Assembly: GCF_000718135.1 (NCBI RefSeq)
Contig: NZ_JOEM01000001.1
Location: forward strand, 186,001-250,000
DNA from: Streptomyces cyaneofuscatus
Lineage (GTDB): Bacteria > Actinomycetota > Actinomycetes > Streptomycetales > Streptomycetaceae
Direction: 5' to 3'
DNA: 64,000 nucleotides
The notes under the pieces were generated by a model. That model was given only the letters and a program-made list of their open reading frames with translations. It searched no databases and had not been told where the DNA came from. Both the position numbers and the translations under genes were made by a program. How positions within the stretch are numbered: position 1 is the stretch's first letter; each line of letters starts with the position of its first letter. Below, piece after piece: positions 24,879-33,247 of the stretch.

Positions 24879-25760
24879 ATGAGCGCGCAGGATTCCGGTA
24901 CGGCCGACCGCCGGCGGCAGTTCGCCGATGAGGCCCGGTCCGAGCGGCCGGATCTGGCGCTGCTCTGCCTGCTGGTGGGTGCGGAGGCAGGCCCGGTCGG
25001 CCCCGAGGAACCGCGCCCGGTCGATCCGGCGGAGACCTCCCCCGACCCGTACGGGATCGACGCGGCGCAGATCGAACTGGACCGGCTCGCCGGGCTGTTG
25101 CCCTACGGCGCCCGCTCCCCCGTCGCCTGGGCCTCGGCGCTGGCCGAACTGCTCGGTGAGCGGCACGAGTTCTGCGGGTCGTCGGCGGACTACCAACGGC
25201 TGGAGTCCTCGCTCCTCCAGCAGGTGCTGCGGCGCCGCCGGGGGCTGCCGATCCTGCTCTCGGTGGTCTGGATCGAGGTCGCCCGGCGGGCCGGCGCCCC
25301 GGTGTTCGGGGTGGCGCTGCCCGGCCACTTCGTGGTCGGCTTCGGGGACCCGGCACAGCCGGTGCTCGTCGATCCGTTCACCGGGGGCGGGCCGCTGACC
25401 GGCCAGGACGCGGACCTCCTGGTCACCGCGGCGACGGGGGCGCCGCTGGAGCCGTCCATGCTGACGCCCGCGCGGCCGCTGGAGATCGTGCTGCGGATCC
25501 TGAACAACATCAGGGCCTGGGCCGCCGCCCGCCCCGAGCGCACGGATGTCGCCCTCTGGGCGGTGGAGCTCTCGCTGCTGCTGCCCTCGCACCCGGCGCG
25601 GCTGCGCTACGAGCGGGCCCAACTCCTGGTCCAGCGAGGGGAGTTCCAGCGCGGGGCGGCGGAGATGGAGGAGTACGCGGAGGTGCTCGACGCCATCGAG
25701 CCGACCACGGCCGAGGCGATCCGGCACAAGGCCCAGGCGGCCCGGGCCCTGCTGAACTGA
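24879..25760 (+). CDS. SirB1/transglutaminase-like protein with TPR-like tail
   Basis: 293 residues. The central part is typical of the SirB1 family: SADYQRLESSLLQQVLRRRRGLPILLSVVWIEVARRAGAPVFGVALPGHFVVGF. It ends with DPFTGGGPLT, which provides the His and Asp of a transglutaminase fold. The Cys usual in transglutaminases is not obvious at the expected place. A helical C-terminal part, RYERAQLLVQRGEFQRGAAEMEEYAEVLDAIEP, resembles one or two TPR units. The function is unknown. It follows the acetyltransferase by 68 bp in the same direction and may be co-transcribed. Confidence 0.85.
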   Translation: MSAQDSGTADRRRQFADEARSERPDLALLCLLVGAEAGPVGPEEPRPVDPAETSPDPYGIDAAQIELDRLAGLLPYGARSPVAWASALAELLGERHEFCGSSADYQRLESSLLQQVLRRRRGLPILLSVVWIEVARRAGAPVFGVALPGHFVVGFGDPAQPVLVDPFTGGGPLTGQDADLLVTAATGAPLEPSMLTPARPLEIVLRILNNIRAWAAARPERTDVALWAVELSLLLPSHPARLRYERAQLLVQRGEFQRGAAEMEEYAEVLDAIEPTTAEAIRHKAQAARALLN

Positions 25761-25772
25761 GCCGGATCCGGC

Positions 25773-25848
25773 CATTCCGCCAGGCCGTGCGCTCCCGCTG
25801 TACATCCGAACGCCCCCATCCGCGCCCATCAGGCACGGGAATCCGCCA
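25773..25848. promoter_or_regulatory. Two candidate AdpA sites upstream of amfR
   Basis: On the minus strand TGGCGGATTC (25848-25839) matches the AdpA consensus TGGCSNGWWY at 9 of 10 positions, and TGGCGGAATG (25782-25773) at 8 of 10. In S. griseus amfR is reported to be an AdpA target (memory), so the location is right. The consensus is loose, so the call is tentative. Confidence 0.35.
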
Positions 25849-25913
25849 ATTCGTCGGCGTACCCGAATGCTCATGCGCTCCACTGGAGACCCGTCACCCG
25901 ACGCGCACACACC

Positions 25914-25928
25914 ATCGCATTCTGCGAT
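25914..25928. promoter_or_regulatory. Palindrome ATCGCA-TTC-TGCGAT before amfR
   Basis: Perfect 6-bp arms around a 3-bp centre, about 47 bp before the amfR ATG. A -10-like TGTAGT lies just downstream near 25934. This is a candidate operator for a repressor of amfR or for autoregulation. Confidence 0.4.
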
Positions 25929-25974
25929 ACGCCTGTAGTGCGCGCGCCAGGAGAGAAATGCCGAGGGCAGCTTG

Positions 25975-26592
25975 ATGACAACCGTTCTGCTGGTCCACAC
26001 CGTGCCGCTGTGGCGCGCTTCGCTGGCCTCCCTGCTCGGTGCGGGGCAGGGAATAGACGTGACGACCGCCGACCGGGGCGCGATACGTTCGGCGCTCGCC
26101 GGCATCGGGCCGGGACCAGGACCGGATGTGCTGCTCACCGACCTCGACTGTCCGGACGCGCTGGACGTCCTGGAGGAGGTGAGGTCGCTGGCCGAACCGC
26201 ACGGCAGGGGCTGTCCGCTGGCGGTTCTCACCCGCAGCGACCGGCCGCGCGGGCTGCGCCGGGCCTACGAGGCGGGCGCCCGCGGCTATATCGACAAGTA
26301 CCGGCCGGTGGACGACCTCTCCGAAGTCATGCACAAACTGGCCGACGGCGGGCGGCATATCGACGAGTCACTTGCCTTCAGCCTGTTACAGGTGGCCGAC
26401 ATGCCCTTATCTCCCAGGGAATTGAGTGTGCTCTCCCTTGCCGAGGGCGGGGAAACCGTCTCCGGAATCGCGCAGCGGCTGCATCTGACGCCGGGGACGG
26501 TGCGCAATTACCTCGCCGCCGCCATTCGGAAGTCGGGGGCGCGCAATCGGGTCGATGCGATCAGAAGAGCGAAGGAGGCGGGGTGGATATGA
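25975..26592 (+). CDS. amfR: AmfR/RamR orphan response regulator
   Basis: 205 residues. An N-terminal receiver-like domain (1-120) has D56 in DVLLTDLD, but the usual acidic pair near the start is replaced (LLVHTVPLWR, residues 5-14). The C-terminal LuxR/NarL helix-turn-helix is clear: LSPRELSVLSLAEGGETVSGIAQRLHLTPGTVRNYLAAAIRKSG. No sensor kinase is adjacent. It should activate the amfTSBA operon, as RamR does for ram. The ATG at 25975 follows GAGGGC; a TTG one codon earlier is possible. Two TTA codons (26386-26388 and 26407-26409, residues 138 and 145) make it dependent on the bldA leucyl-tRNA. The 3' end overlaps amfA by 32 bp, convergent. Confidence 0.88.
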   Translation: MTTVLLVHTVPLWRASLASLLGAGQGIDVTTADRGAIRSALAGIGPGPGPDVLLTDLDCPDALDVLEEVRSLAEPHGRGCPLAVLTRSDRPRGLRRAYEAGARGYIDKYRPVDDLSEVMHKLADGGRHIDESLAFSLLQVADMPLSPRELSVLSLAEGGETVSGIAQRLHLTPGTVRNYLAAAIRKSGARNRVDAIRRAKEAGWI

Positions 26593-28393
26593 CCCCGTTC
26601 CCACGGCCGCTCTTGTGGGGCTCCTGGTCCGGTTCACCGTTCTCACGGTGGGGCTCCTCATCCGGTTCCCAGAGTCCGGCCAGGTCCCGGTAGAGGGCCG
26701 AGGTGCGCAGCAGCTCGGCGGAGGTGCCGCAGCGGGTGCGGGGGCCGTCCATCACCAGGATCCGGTCGGCGCGTCGGGCCGAGCTGAGGCGGTGGGCGAC
26801 GACCACCAGGGCGCCGGGCAGCGCGGCGAAGGCGCGTTCGGCGCGGGTCTCGGCGGCCGGATCGAGGCGGCTGGTCGCCTCGTCGAGGACGGTGAGGGGC
26901 GGGGCCGCCAGGTAGGCGCGGCCGAGGGCGACCAACTGGCGCTCCCCCTGCGAGAGCCGGTCCGGTTCCAGGGTCGCGTCGAGCGATCCGAGCCGGGAGA
27001 GCAGGGGGTCCAGGCCGAGCGCGTCGATCATGGTGGCGATGGACCGGTCGCTCGCGTCGGGGCGGAGGTAGCGGAGGTTGTCGCGCAGCGAGCCGGTGAA
27101 CACGTAGGCGTGCTGGGGCAGCAGGACGCGTACGGAGGTGGCGTCGGCCCCGCGCACCGGCCGCCCGCGCCACAGCACCGTGCCTCCGGTGGGCGCCTCC
27201 ACCCCGGCGAGGACGGCGGCGAGCGTCGATTTGCCGCTGCCGCTCGGCCCGACGACGACCAGGTGCTCGCCGGGGGCGACAGAGAGGGAGAGCCGGTCCA
27301 GGACGGGGTGCGCGGCGGGCCCGTACGCGAAGGTGACGGCGCGGAGTTCGGCGACAAGGGCGTGGTCCCGCGGGGGTGGTCCCTGGCTGCCGCTCTCGTC
27401 CTCGGCCGGTGGCGGCGGCGCGTCCGTGAAGCGGTCCAGGACCACCAGCAGGCGGCCGCCGACCGTGGAGAGCATGGTCATCAGCGCCTGGACCGCCGGG
27501 GCGAGCGCCTGGGTGAGATACGTCAGCGCGCCCACCAGGGCGCCGGGTGTGAGGCCGTTGCGGAGCAGCCAGGGAGCGCCGAGGAGCAGCAGCAGGGGCG
27601 GGAAGCGGCCGCAGACCGCCAGGGCCACCACCCGTACGCCGGACCAGCGGGCCAGTGAACGGGCCGCGCGGACCTGGTCGTCGGCCAGGTCCCGGGAGTC
27701 CGCCACCGTGCGGTCGGCGGCCCCGGCGGCGGCGAGGTCCCGCAGATCGGCGGCGGCCTTGCCCGCGTGGGCCGCGTACGCCTCGTCGGCGGTGAGGTAG
27801 TCGCGCTGGCGGGCGGCCATCGGCAGCAGGGTGGCCAGGAAGAGGGCGGCGCCCAGGATCAGCGGGGGCAGGACGATCAGCAGGAGCCTCGGCTCCAGGG
27901 CCAGCAGCCCCGCCACCGCCCCGGCCACCGTGAATACGAACGACCGCAGCGTCAGGACGAGTCCGGCCCAGCCGTCCCGGGCGATCTCACTCTGATGGGT
28001 GACCTGGGAGAGGGAGCGGGCGGTGGTGCCGGCGGGGTGCGCGAGGGCGCCGGACAGCGCGCGGGAGACGGCGCGCCGCACGAGTCCGTCGCGCAGCGGC
28101 TCCACCAGGTCCGCGAGGCGTCCGAAGACCCCGCGGGTGGCGAGCTGGGCGGGGAGTACGGCGACGGCGGCGACGGCCAGCCAGAGGAGGCCGGTGAGCG
28201 GGCGTCCGGCGAGGAAGCCGTGGTCCAGCGCCCTGGCGACGCCGAATCCGCCCAGGAAGGTCTGGACGAACTCCAGCAGGGACCAGCCGGCCAGCCGCAG
28301 GACGGTTCCGGTGCGGGCGCGGAGGAAGGGGCGGGCGTCGTGCGTGACGCGGGTGAGGGCGCCGTCGCGGCGGGCCGTGCGGGGTGCTTTCAC
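26561..28393 (-). CDS. amfA: ABC half-transporter, second of the amf pair
   Basis: 610 residues. A six-helix exporter membrane domain occupies about 25-320, and the ATPase domain about 340-590: Walker A GPSGSGKST, Q-loop LLPQHAYVF, signature LSQGERQ, Walker B LTVLDEATS with intact Glu, and H-loop VVAHRLSS. With the preceding half-transporter it should export the AmfS-derived lanthipeptide. The GTG at 28393 overlaps the stop of the upstream gene (GTGA). It occupies the ramB position of S. coelicolor; S. griseus names the operon amfTSBA (memory). Its last 32 bp run into the end of amfR on the other strand. Confidence 0.87.
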   Translation of the reverse strand: MKAPRTARRDGALTRVTHDARPFLRARTGTVLRLAGWSLLEFVQTFLGGFGVARALDHGFLAGRPLTGLLWLAVAAVAVLPAQLATRGVFGRLADLVEPLRDGLVRRAVSRALSGALAHPAGTTARSLSQVTHQSEIARDGWAGLVLTLRSFVFTVAGAVAGLLALEPRLLLIVLPPLILGAALFLATLLPMAARQRDYLTADEAYAAHAGKAAADLRDLAAAGAADRTVADSRDLADDQVRAARSLARWSGVRVVALAVCGRFPPLLLLLGAPWLLRNGLTPGALVGALTYLTQALAPAVQALMTMLSTVGGRLLVVLDRFTDAPPPPAEDESGSQGPPPRDHALVAELRAVTFAYGPAAHPVLDRLSLSVAPGEHLVVVGPSGSGKSTLAAVLAGVEAPTGGTVLWRGRPVRGADATSVRVLLPQHAYVFTGSLRDNLRYLRPDASDRSIATMIDALGLDPLLSRLGSLDATLEPDRLSQGERQLVALGRAYLAAPPLTVLDEATSRLDPAAETRAERAFAALPGALVVVAHRLSSARRADRILVMDGPRTRCGTSAELLRTSALYRDLAGLWEPDEEPHRENGEPDQEPHKSGRGNGVISTPPPSLF

Positions 28394-30150
28394 CGGGCCT
28401 CCACCTCCGTACGGGCCGGGGGAAGCGCCCCCGTCTCCGCCACCTCCGCCGCCTCCGTACGGAACACCGCCCGGTACTCCGGATCCGTCCAGAGCTCCTC
28501 GTGCGGCCCCGTCGCCCGGACCCGGCCGTCCTCCAGCCAGAGGACCCGGTCCGCGCGGGCGGCCGAGGAGAGCCGGTGGGCCACGATCACCCGGGTGCAG
28601 CGCCCGGCCCGCTCGTCGAGGGCGCGGCGGACGTGGTGCTCGGTGACGGTGTCGAGGCCGGAGAGCGCGTCGTCCAGGATCAGCAGGCGGCCGGGGTGGG
28701 CGAACGCGCGGGCCAGGCCCAGGCGTTGCCGTTCGCCGCCGGAGAGCGGGGCGTCGGTGAGCGGGGTGGCGTAGCCGTACGGGAGGAGCCCGATGAACCC
28801 GTCGGCGCGGGCGGCCCGGGCGGCGGCCCGTACCGCCTCGGGGTCCGCGGTCCACGGCCCGAAGGCGATCGTGTCCTCGACCGTGGTGCCGGGCAGGGCG
28901 GGGCGGGCGAAGGCGTAGGCGACCTCGGGGCGCAGGAGGGCGGGGTCCATCGCGGTGAGCGGGACGCCGTCCAGCAGGACGGTCCCGGTGTCCGGGTCGA
29001 GCAGCCGTCCGGCCACCGATGCGAACACCGACTTGCCCGAGCCCGAGCGGCCGACGACGGCGAGTGACGTGCCGCCGGGGACGGTCAGGCGTACGCCGGT
29101 GAGGAGCGGCTGCCCGTCCTGTACGACGCCCACGTCCCGGAGTTCGAGGTGGCCGGGGCCGCCGGGGAGCGGGCCGAGGCCTTCGTGCGGCAGCGGGTCC
29201 AGGGTGAGGAGCGGGTCCAGGGTGCGGGCGGCGGCGCGGCTGCGGGCGAGGGCGCCGAGGGCTCCGGTGAGGGCGCCGATGCCGACGGCGAGGGCCGCGT
29301 ACCGGGAGGCGGCGACGAGGTCGCCGACGCCGATCGCGCCCGCGTGGAGCCGGAGTCCGGCGACCGCGAGGACCAGCAGCATGAGGAGGGGCAGCAGGAG
29401 GGCGCTCTGGCCGGCGGCCCGCCCGTACACGGTCCAGGTGCGGCGGCCGTGGTCGGCCAGGGTGCCGAGCGGTTCGAGGATGCGGCGGTACTCGCGGGCT
29501 CCGGTGCGGGCGGCGCGGATGGTGTCGGCGCCGTCGAGGGCCTCGGTGAGGCGGTGGGCGATGACGGACTGGGCGCGCTGGTAGTCGGCCCCGGCGTCGG
29601 CGGTGCGGCGGGTGAAGGTGTGCAGGAGGGCGACGAGGAGGGGCGCGCCGAGCAGGAACGCGGCCGCTGTCCACGGGTCGATGAGGAAGAGGCCGGTGAC
29701 CGCGCCGAGCGGCAGCAGGACGCCCGCGACGGCTCCGGCGGCGGTGACGGGTGCGGCCGCCGCGTCTGCGGTGCGGGCGGTGAGCCGGGCGGTGAGGTCG
29801 CCGGTCGGTACGGCGAGGGCGTCGCGCGGTTCGGCGGCCAGGACCCGGGCGGTGGTGCGGGTGCGCAGGTGGGCGGTGAGCCGGGCGGTGGTGCTGGTGC
29901 CGAGGACGGCCGCGCCGGCGTCGAACCCGGTCTCGGCGAGGGTCAGTACGGCGCAGAGCAGCAGCCCGGACCAGGGCACGGGCCCGTCGTCGATGAGCCC
30001 GTCGACGGTGTGGCCGAGGGCGGCGGGCAGGGCGAGGGCGGCGAGCGCGCCGCCGGTGGAGCAGAGGAACAGGGCCAGGAGGGCGGCGGGGTGGCGGCGG
30101 GCGAGCCGCCGGGTGCCGGCTGCGGTCGGGGGGCGGGGTTTCAGCCGCAC
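28390..30150 (-). CDS. amfB: ABC half-transporter, first of the amf pair
   Basis: 586 residues from the GTG at 30150, with AGGCAGGA just upstream. The frame stays open to 30387, but that part is Arg/Thr-rich tandem-repeat DNA. Exporter-type membrane helices span about 20-290. The ATPase domain has GRSGSGKS, LSGGERQ and the Walker B LLILDDALSG, in which Asp replaces the catalytic Glu. The heterodimer is therefore predicted to have one degenerate ATP site. It occupies the ramA position of the ram cluster. It is translationally coupled to amfA and separated from amfS by a hairpin and an 18-bp repeat. Confidence 0.87.
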   Translation of the reverse strand: MRLKPRPPTAAGTRRLARRHPAALLALFLCSTGGALAALALPAALGHTVDGLIDDGPVPWSGLLLCAVLTLAETGFDAGAAVLGTSTTARLTAHLRTRTTARVLAAEPRDALAVPTGDLTARLTARTADAAAAPVTAAGAVAGVLLPLGAVTGLFLIDPWTAAAFLLGAPLLVALLHTFTRRTADAGADYQRAQSVIAHRLTEALDGADTIRAARTGAREYRRILEPLGTLADHGRRTWTVYGRAAGQSALLLPLLMLLVLAVAGLRLHAGAIGVGDLVAASRYAALAVGIGALTGALGALARSRAAARTLDPLLTLDPLPHEGLGPLPGGPGHLELRDVGVVQDGQPLLTGVRLTVPGGTSLAVVGRSGSGKSVFASVAGRLLDPDTGTVLLDGVPLTAMDPALLRPEVAYAFARPALPGTTVEDTIAFGPWTADPEAVRAAARAARADGFIGLLPYGYATPLTDAPLSGGERQRLGLARAFAHPGRLLILDDALSGLDTVTEHHVRRALDERAGRCTRVIVAHRLSSAARADRVLWLEDGRVRATGPHEELWTDPEYRAVFRTEAAEVAETGALPPARTEVEAR

Positions 30151-30232
30151 GTGTTCCTGCCTTTCGGCTCGCGGCGGTCGGTCCGCACGTGGTCTCCCTT
30201 TCCGGACCCGCGTCGATCGCGTACAGAGGGGC

Positions 30233-30286
30233 GTTCGCGTACGCAGGGTCGTTCGCGTACGGAGGGTCGTTCGCGTACGGAGGTAC
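30233..30286. repeat. Tandem repeat, 3 x 18 bp, between amfS and amfB
   Basis: Units start at 30233, 30251 and 30269, each beginning GTTCGCGTACG. Units 1 and 2 differ at one base and the third at a few. They lie in the amfS-amfB leader, downstream of the amfS hairpin. Confidence 0.8.
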
Positions 30287-30349
30287 GGACGCCCGGGTTC
30301 CGGGCGGACGTACGGACGCCGCCGGTCCCGGGCGGACGAACCGCGCGGG

Positions 30350-30379
30350 ACCGGCGGACGGGCCGCCCGGTCCGCCGGT
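30350..30379 (-). terminator. Leaky terminator hairpin after amfS
   Basis: ACCGGCGGAC (30350-30359) pairs with GTCCGCCGGT (30370-30379). The stem begins 31 nt after the amfS stop and lies before amfB. A partial terminator here would give more precursor than transporter mRNA, as described for ramS (memory). Confidence 0.65.
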
Positions 30380-30409
30380 ACGGTCACCGGCGGAGCGGGC
30401 GGCGAGGCG

Positions 30410-30541
30410 TCACGGGGTGCAGAGGACCACGCTCAGCGAGCTGAACTCACAGACCAGCAGCGAGACCTGGCTGCCCGTGGCGAGCTCGCCGAAGTTCTCC
30501 TCGGCCGGGGTCTCCATCGCCTGAAGGTCAAGAAGCGCCAT
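30410..30541 (-). CDS. amfS: AmfS class III lanthipeptide precursor
   Basis: A 43-residue ORF. The leader begins MALLDLQAMETPAEENFGEL and contains the LLDLQ helix read by class III synthetases. The core is TGSQVSLLVC followed by EFSSLSVVLCTP. It carries two S-x2-S-x3-C motifs, S24/S27/C31 and S34/S37/C41, the substrates for lanthionine or labionin rings. From memory it differs at only a few positions from S. griseus AmfS, for example Glu10, Ala21 and Phe33. The mature peptide should be a surface-active morphogen that lets aerial hyphae break surface tension. The ATG follows AAAGGAAAC. It is transcribed after amfT. Confidence 0.93.
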   Translation of the reverse strand: MALLDLQAMETPAEENFGELATGSQVSLLVCEFSSLSVVLCTP

Positions 30542-30610
30542 GATGGTGTTTCCTTTCTGGGACGGTAACCGGAACCCGTTGCTCCGGCTGGGTGTTGAGC
30601 GGTTGTGGTG

Positions 30611-33247
30611 CTACGACTCCTGAAGGAGCCGGTCCGTGGGGCCGCTCGCGCGGCCGGGGTGCGCCGCCCGTGGAGCGGCGGCGAGGAAGGGAAGTGTGGT
30701 GGGCGGGCCCGGCGCGGTGTCCAGCGCGCCGCCCAGGGCGAGCAGGCAGCCGGCGGTCCCGGTGGCCAGGTCCATCGACATCCGCATCAACTGCTCACCG
30801 GCGAAGGCGAGTCCGCCCTCGTACGCGAGTGCGTGGCCGGCCAGGAGGCGGGTGTGGAGACGGACGGCCCGCTGCCGGGTCTCCTCGTCGCACAGGGGCG
30901 TGGCCGCCAGGTGCATGAGGAGTCCGGCCGAGCCGCGCAGCAGTCCGGGCTGGACGTAGAAGGCGGAGAGCGCGGCCGGGAGCAGGGCGCGGCCCTTGGC
31001 CTCCAGGTCGGGATCGGGGCGGTGGGCCAGGTAGGCGTCGATGACGGCCGCGATGCCGGCGCTGCCCGCTCCGAGGTAGGGCATCAGCCGCTTGCCCTCG
31101 ACGACGAGGAGTTCGCCGTCGTCGCCCGCCCGGCACCGGTCCAGGTCGCGCCGCAGCGCGGCGGCCGCCAGGTCGAGGAGGGCGGGGTCGCCGGTGGTCT
31201 CGTACCGGCGGACCAGCAGCAGGGCGACGCCGGTCGCACCGTGCAGGAAGCCGGTGCGGGGTGACGGCGGGCCGTCGACCAGGGCGCGTACGGCGAGGGC
31301 GGTGGCCCGGCCCGCGGCTGCGGCGAGCGCCGGGGCTTCGGTGGCGGAGGCGGTGCGGGCCAGGTCGTCGAGGGCGAGGCCGATACCGGCGTACCCGCTG
31401 TGCAGGCCCGGTGTCAGGCCCTCCAGGGGCTGGTCGAGGACGATCCGGATGAGGTCGGCGGCCTCGGCGGTGCGGCCGGTCCTGTGGAGCGTCCAGGCGA
31501 TGCCGGTGAGGCCGTCGTAGAAGCCGAGGGGGGAGCCGGAGGCCGGGGCCTTGGCCTGCCGCAGCAGCCATTCCTCGGCCGGCTCGCAGCGCGGGGCGCC
31601 GGTCTCGTGCAGGGCGTAGAGCACGCCGGCCGCCCCGTAGGCGAAGGACTGGCCGCCGGTCGCCGTGGCGAACTGGGCGATGTCGCCCGGGAAACATCGG
31701 TCCTCGCGGTCGGGCGTACAGGAGGCGGCGATGGCGCGGGCCATCGCGGCGCGGCTCTCCGGCCAGTCACCGGGATCGGGCACCGGGGCGGCAAGCGGTT
31801 CCGCACCCCGCCGGATCTCCTCCGACCCCCGCCGGATCTCCTCCACCGCCGGCCGCAGGCTCTCCTCCGCCACCGGGAAGACGCGGGCGATCTCGCGGGC
31901 GAGACCGGCGGCCTTCGAGCGGTCGATGCCGAACAGCGTGGTGAGCGGCAGATACAGGGCGAGCCGCAGACAGGCCAGCGCGTACCGGTCGATCTCGGTG
32001 CCGCGCCGGTCGGACGGGGCCACGAAGGCCGGGTTGGCGACGATCTGGCGGCGCCGGTCACCGGCTGGGGAGGCGGCCTCGAAGTCGAGGAGGAAGATCC
32101 GGGAGGTCTCCTCGTCGACCATGACGTTGCTCATGTGCAGGTCGCTGATGACGATGCCACGGCCGTGGACGGCCCCGACGGCGCGCTCGACCTTTCCGTA
32201 CAACTCCTCGGCCCATGCCGCGTGTTCGGCGAGCAGTTCGGGGGCCGGGTTCTGCCGGGCGAGCGGGAAGCGGCGGGCGAAGACGGTGTTGAGGGTGGTG
32301 CCCGGAAGGTACTGGAGGACGAGGAAGTGGTGGCCGCCGACCTCGAACGCGTCGTGCACGGCCGGTACGCAGTCGAGTCCGGCCAGCTGCTCCAGCGCGG
32401 CCCGCTCCCGCTCCAGCCGGGCCACGGCGTCGGCCCCGTCGGCGGCGAGCCCGGCGTAGGGGCGGGCCTCCTTCAGGACGACCTGCTCGCCGGTACGGGT
32501 GTCGCGGCCGAGGTAGACCCCGCCGCCGTTGGAGAAGTGCAGCGCCTTCTCGACGGTGTACGGCACATCGCCGAGGCCGACGGCGGCGCGGGCTTCGAGG
32601 TGCGGGCGCAGGAAGTCGGGCGGCGTCACCCAGGCGGGTATCCGGAAGGCCGGGCCCCGGTCGTCGGGGACCAGGCGCCCCTGCGGGTCGGCGACGGCGG
32701 GCACGGGCCGCCCGTCGGGGCCCGTACAGAAGCGGGCGGCGAACGCCCCGTACCGGGTGTGCACCGGACCGTTCCCGCAGCGCAGATCGCTGAGGATGTA
32801 CGGGCCGTGCTCGCCCTCCAGCAGCTTCATCAGCGCGGCGCACACCTCGGGGAACGTGTCCTCGGAGTGCGGGTAGACGGTGATGAACTTGCCGCTCCCC
32901 GCCCGGTCCGCGTACTTGGCGTTCCGCAGGTTCAACAGGCCGGGCGACGGTACGCACTTGAAGGGCAGCCGGTGGTCCAGACAGTGTCCGGCGACCCGCT
33001 CCAGCACGGACGCGGCGTTGTCGGCGGCGGCCGATATGTGGATCTTCCAGCCCTGGGCCGGCAGCCGGAGCCCGTCCGGACTGAAGGAGAGCCAGTCACC
33101 GCGCCGGGAGCGGGTCCACCCCTGGGGGGCGGCGCCCCGGACCGGTGCGTAGAACGAACCCTCCTCAGCGCCGTCCTGAAGGGAGCGGTGGGGGGCGTCG
33201 TAGAAGCGGCGGTCCGCCTGGCAGTACGCGGCGTACTCCGGATTCAC
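30611..33247 (-). CDS. amfT: AmfT/RamC class III lanthionine synthetase
   Basis: 878 residues with three parts. Residues about 1-220 are the phosphothreonine/serine lyase-like domain. The kinase domain (about 225-450) has the ATP-binding Lys259 in VVLKEARP, the catalytic loop VISDLHMSNV (Asp369) and LLDFEAAS (Asp388). The cyclase-like domain (about 515-850) has SGYAGIGLALDDL and LHGATGVALLL but lacks the zinc ligands of class I/II cyclases, as expected for class III. It phosphorylates, eliminates and cyclises AmfS. The linker carries a short duplication, EEIRRGSEEIRRGAE, at about 469-483. The GTG start follows GGGGGGAA. First gene of the amf operon. Confidence 0.93.
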   Translation of the reverse strand: MNPEYAAYCQADRRFYDAPHRSLQDGAEEGSFYAPVRGAAPQGWTRSRRGDWLSFSPDGLRLPAQGWKIHISAAADNAASVLERVAGHCLDHRLPFKCVPSPGLLNLRNAKYADRAGSGKFITVYPHSEDTFPEVCAALMKLLEGEHGPYILSDLRCGNGPVHTRYGAFAARFCTGPDGRPVPAVADPQGRLVPDDRGPAFRIPAWVTPPDFLRPHLEARAAVGLGDVPYTVEKALHFSNGGGVYLGRDTRTGEQVVLKEARPYAGLAADGADAVARLERERAALEQLAGLDCVPAVHDAFEVGGHHFLVLQYLPGTTLNTVFARRFPLARQNPAPELLAEHAAWAEELYGKVERAVGAVHGRGIVISDLHMSNVMVDEETSRIFLLDFEAASPAGDRRRQIVANPAFVAPSDRRGTEIDRYALACLRLALYLPLTTLFGIDRSKAAGLAREIARVFPVAEESLRPAVEEIRRGSEEIRRGAEPLAAPVPDPGDWPESRAAMARAIAASCTPDREDRCFPGDIAQFATATGGQSFAYGAAGVLYALHETGAPRCEPAEEWLLRQAKAPASGSPLGFYDGLTGIAWTLHRTGRTAEAADLIRIVLDQPLEGLTPGLHSGYAGIGLALDDLARTASATEAPALAAAAGRATALAVRALVDGPPSPRTGFLHGATGVALLLVRRYETTGDPALLDLAAAALRRDLDRCRAGDDGELLVVEGKRLMPYLGAGSAGIAAVIDAYLAHRPDPDLEAKGRALLPAALSAFYVQPGLLRGSAGLLMHLAATPLCDEETRQRAVRLHTRLLAGHALAYEGGLAFAGEQLMRMSMDLATGTAGCLLALGGALDTAPGPPTTLPFLAAAPRAAHPGRASGPTDRLLQES

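Noticed and set aside
26561..29674. A single 1037-codon fused transporter
   Set aside because: The N-terminal 430 codons are a wrong-frame reading of amfB. The true second half-transporter starts at the GTG 28393 that overlaps the amfB stop.
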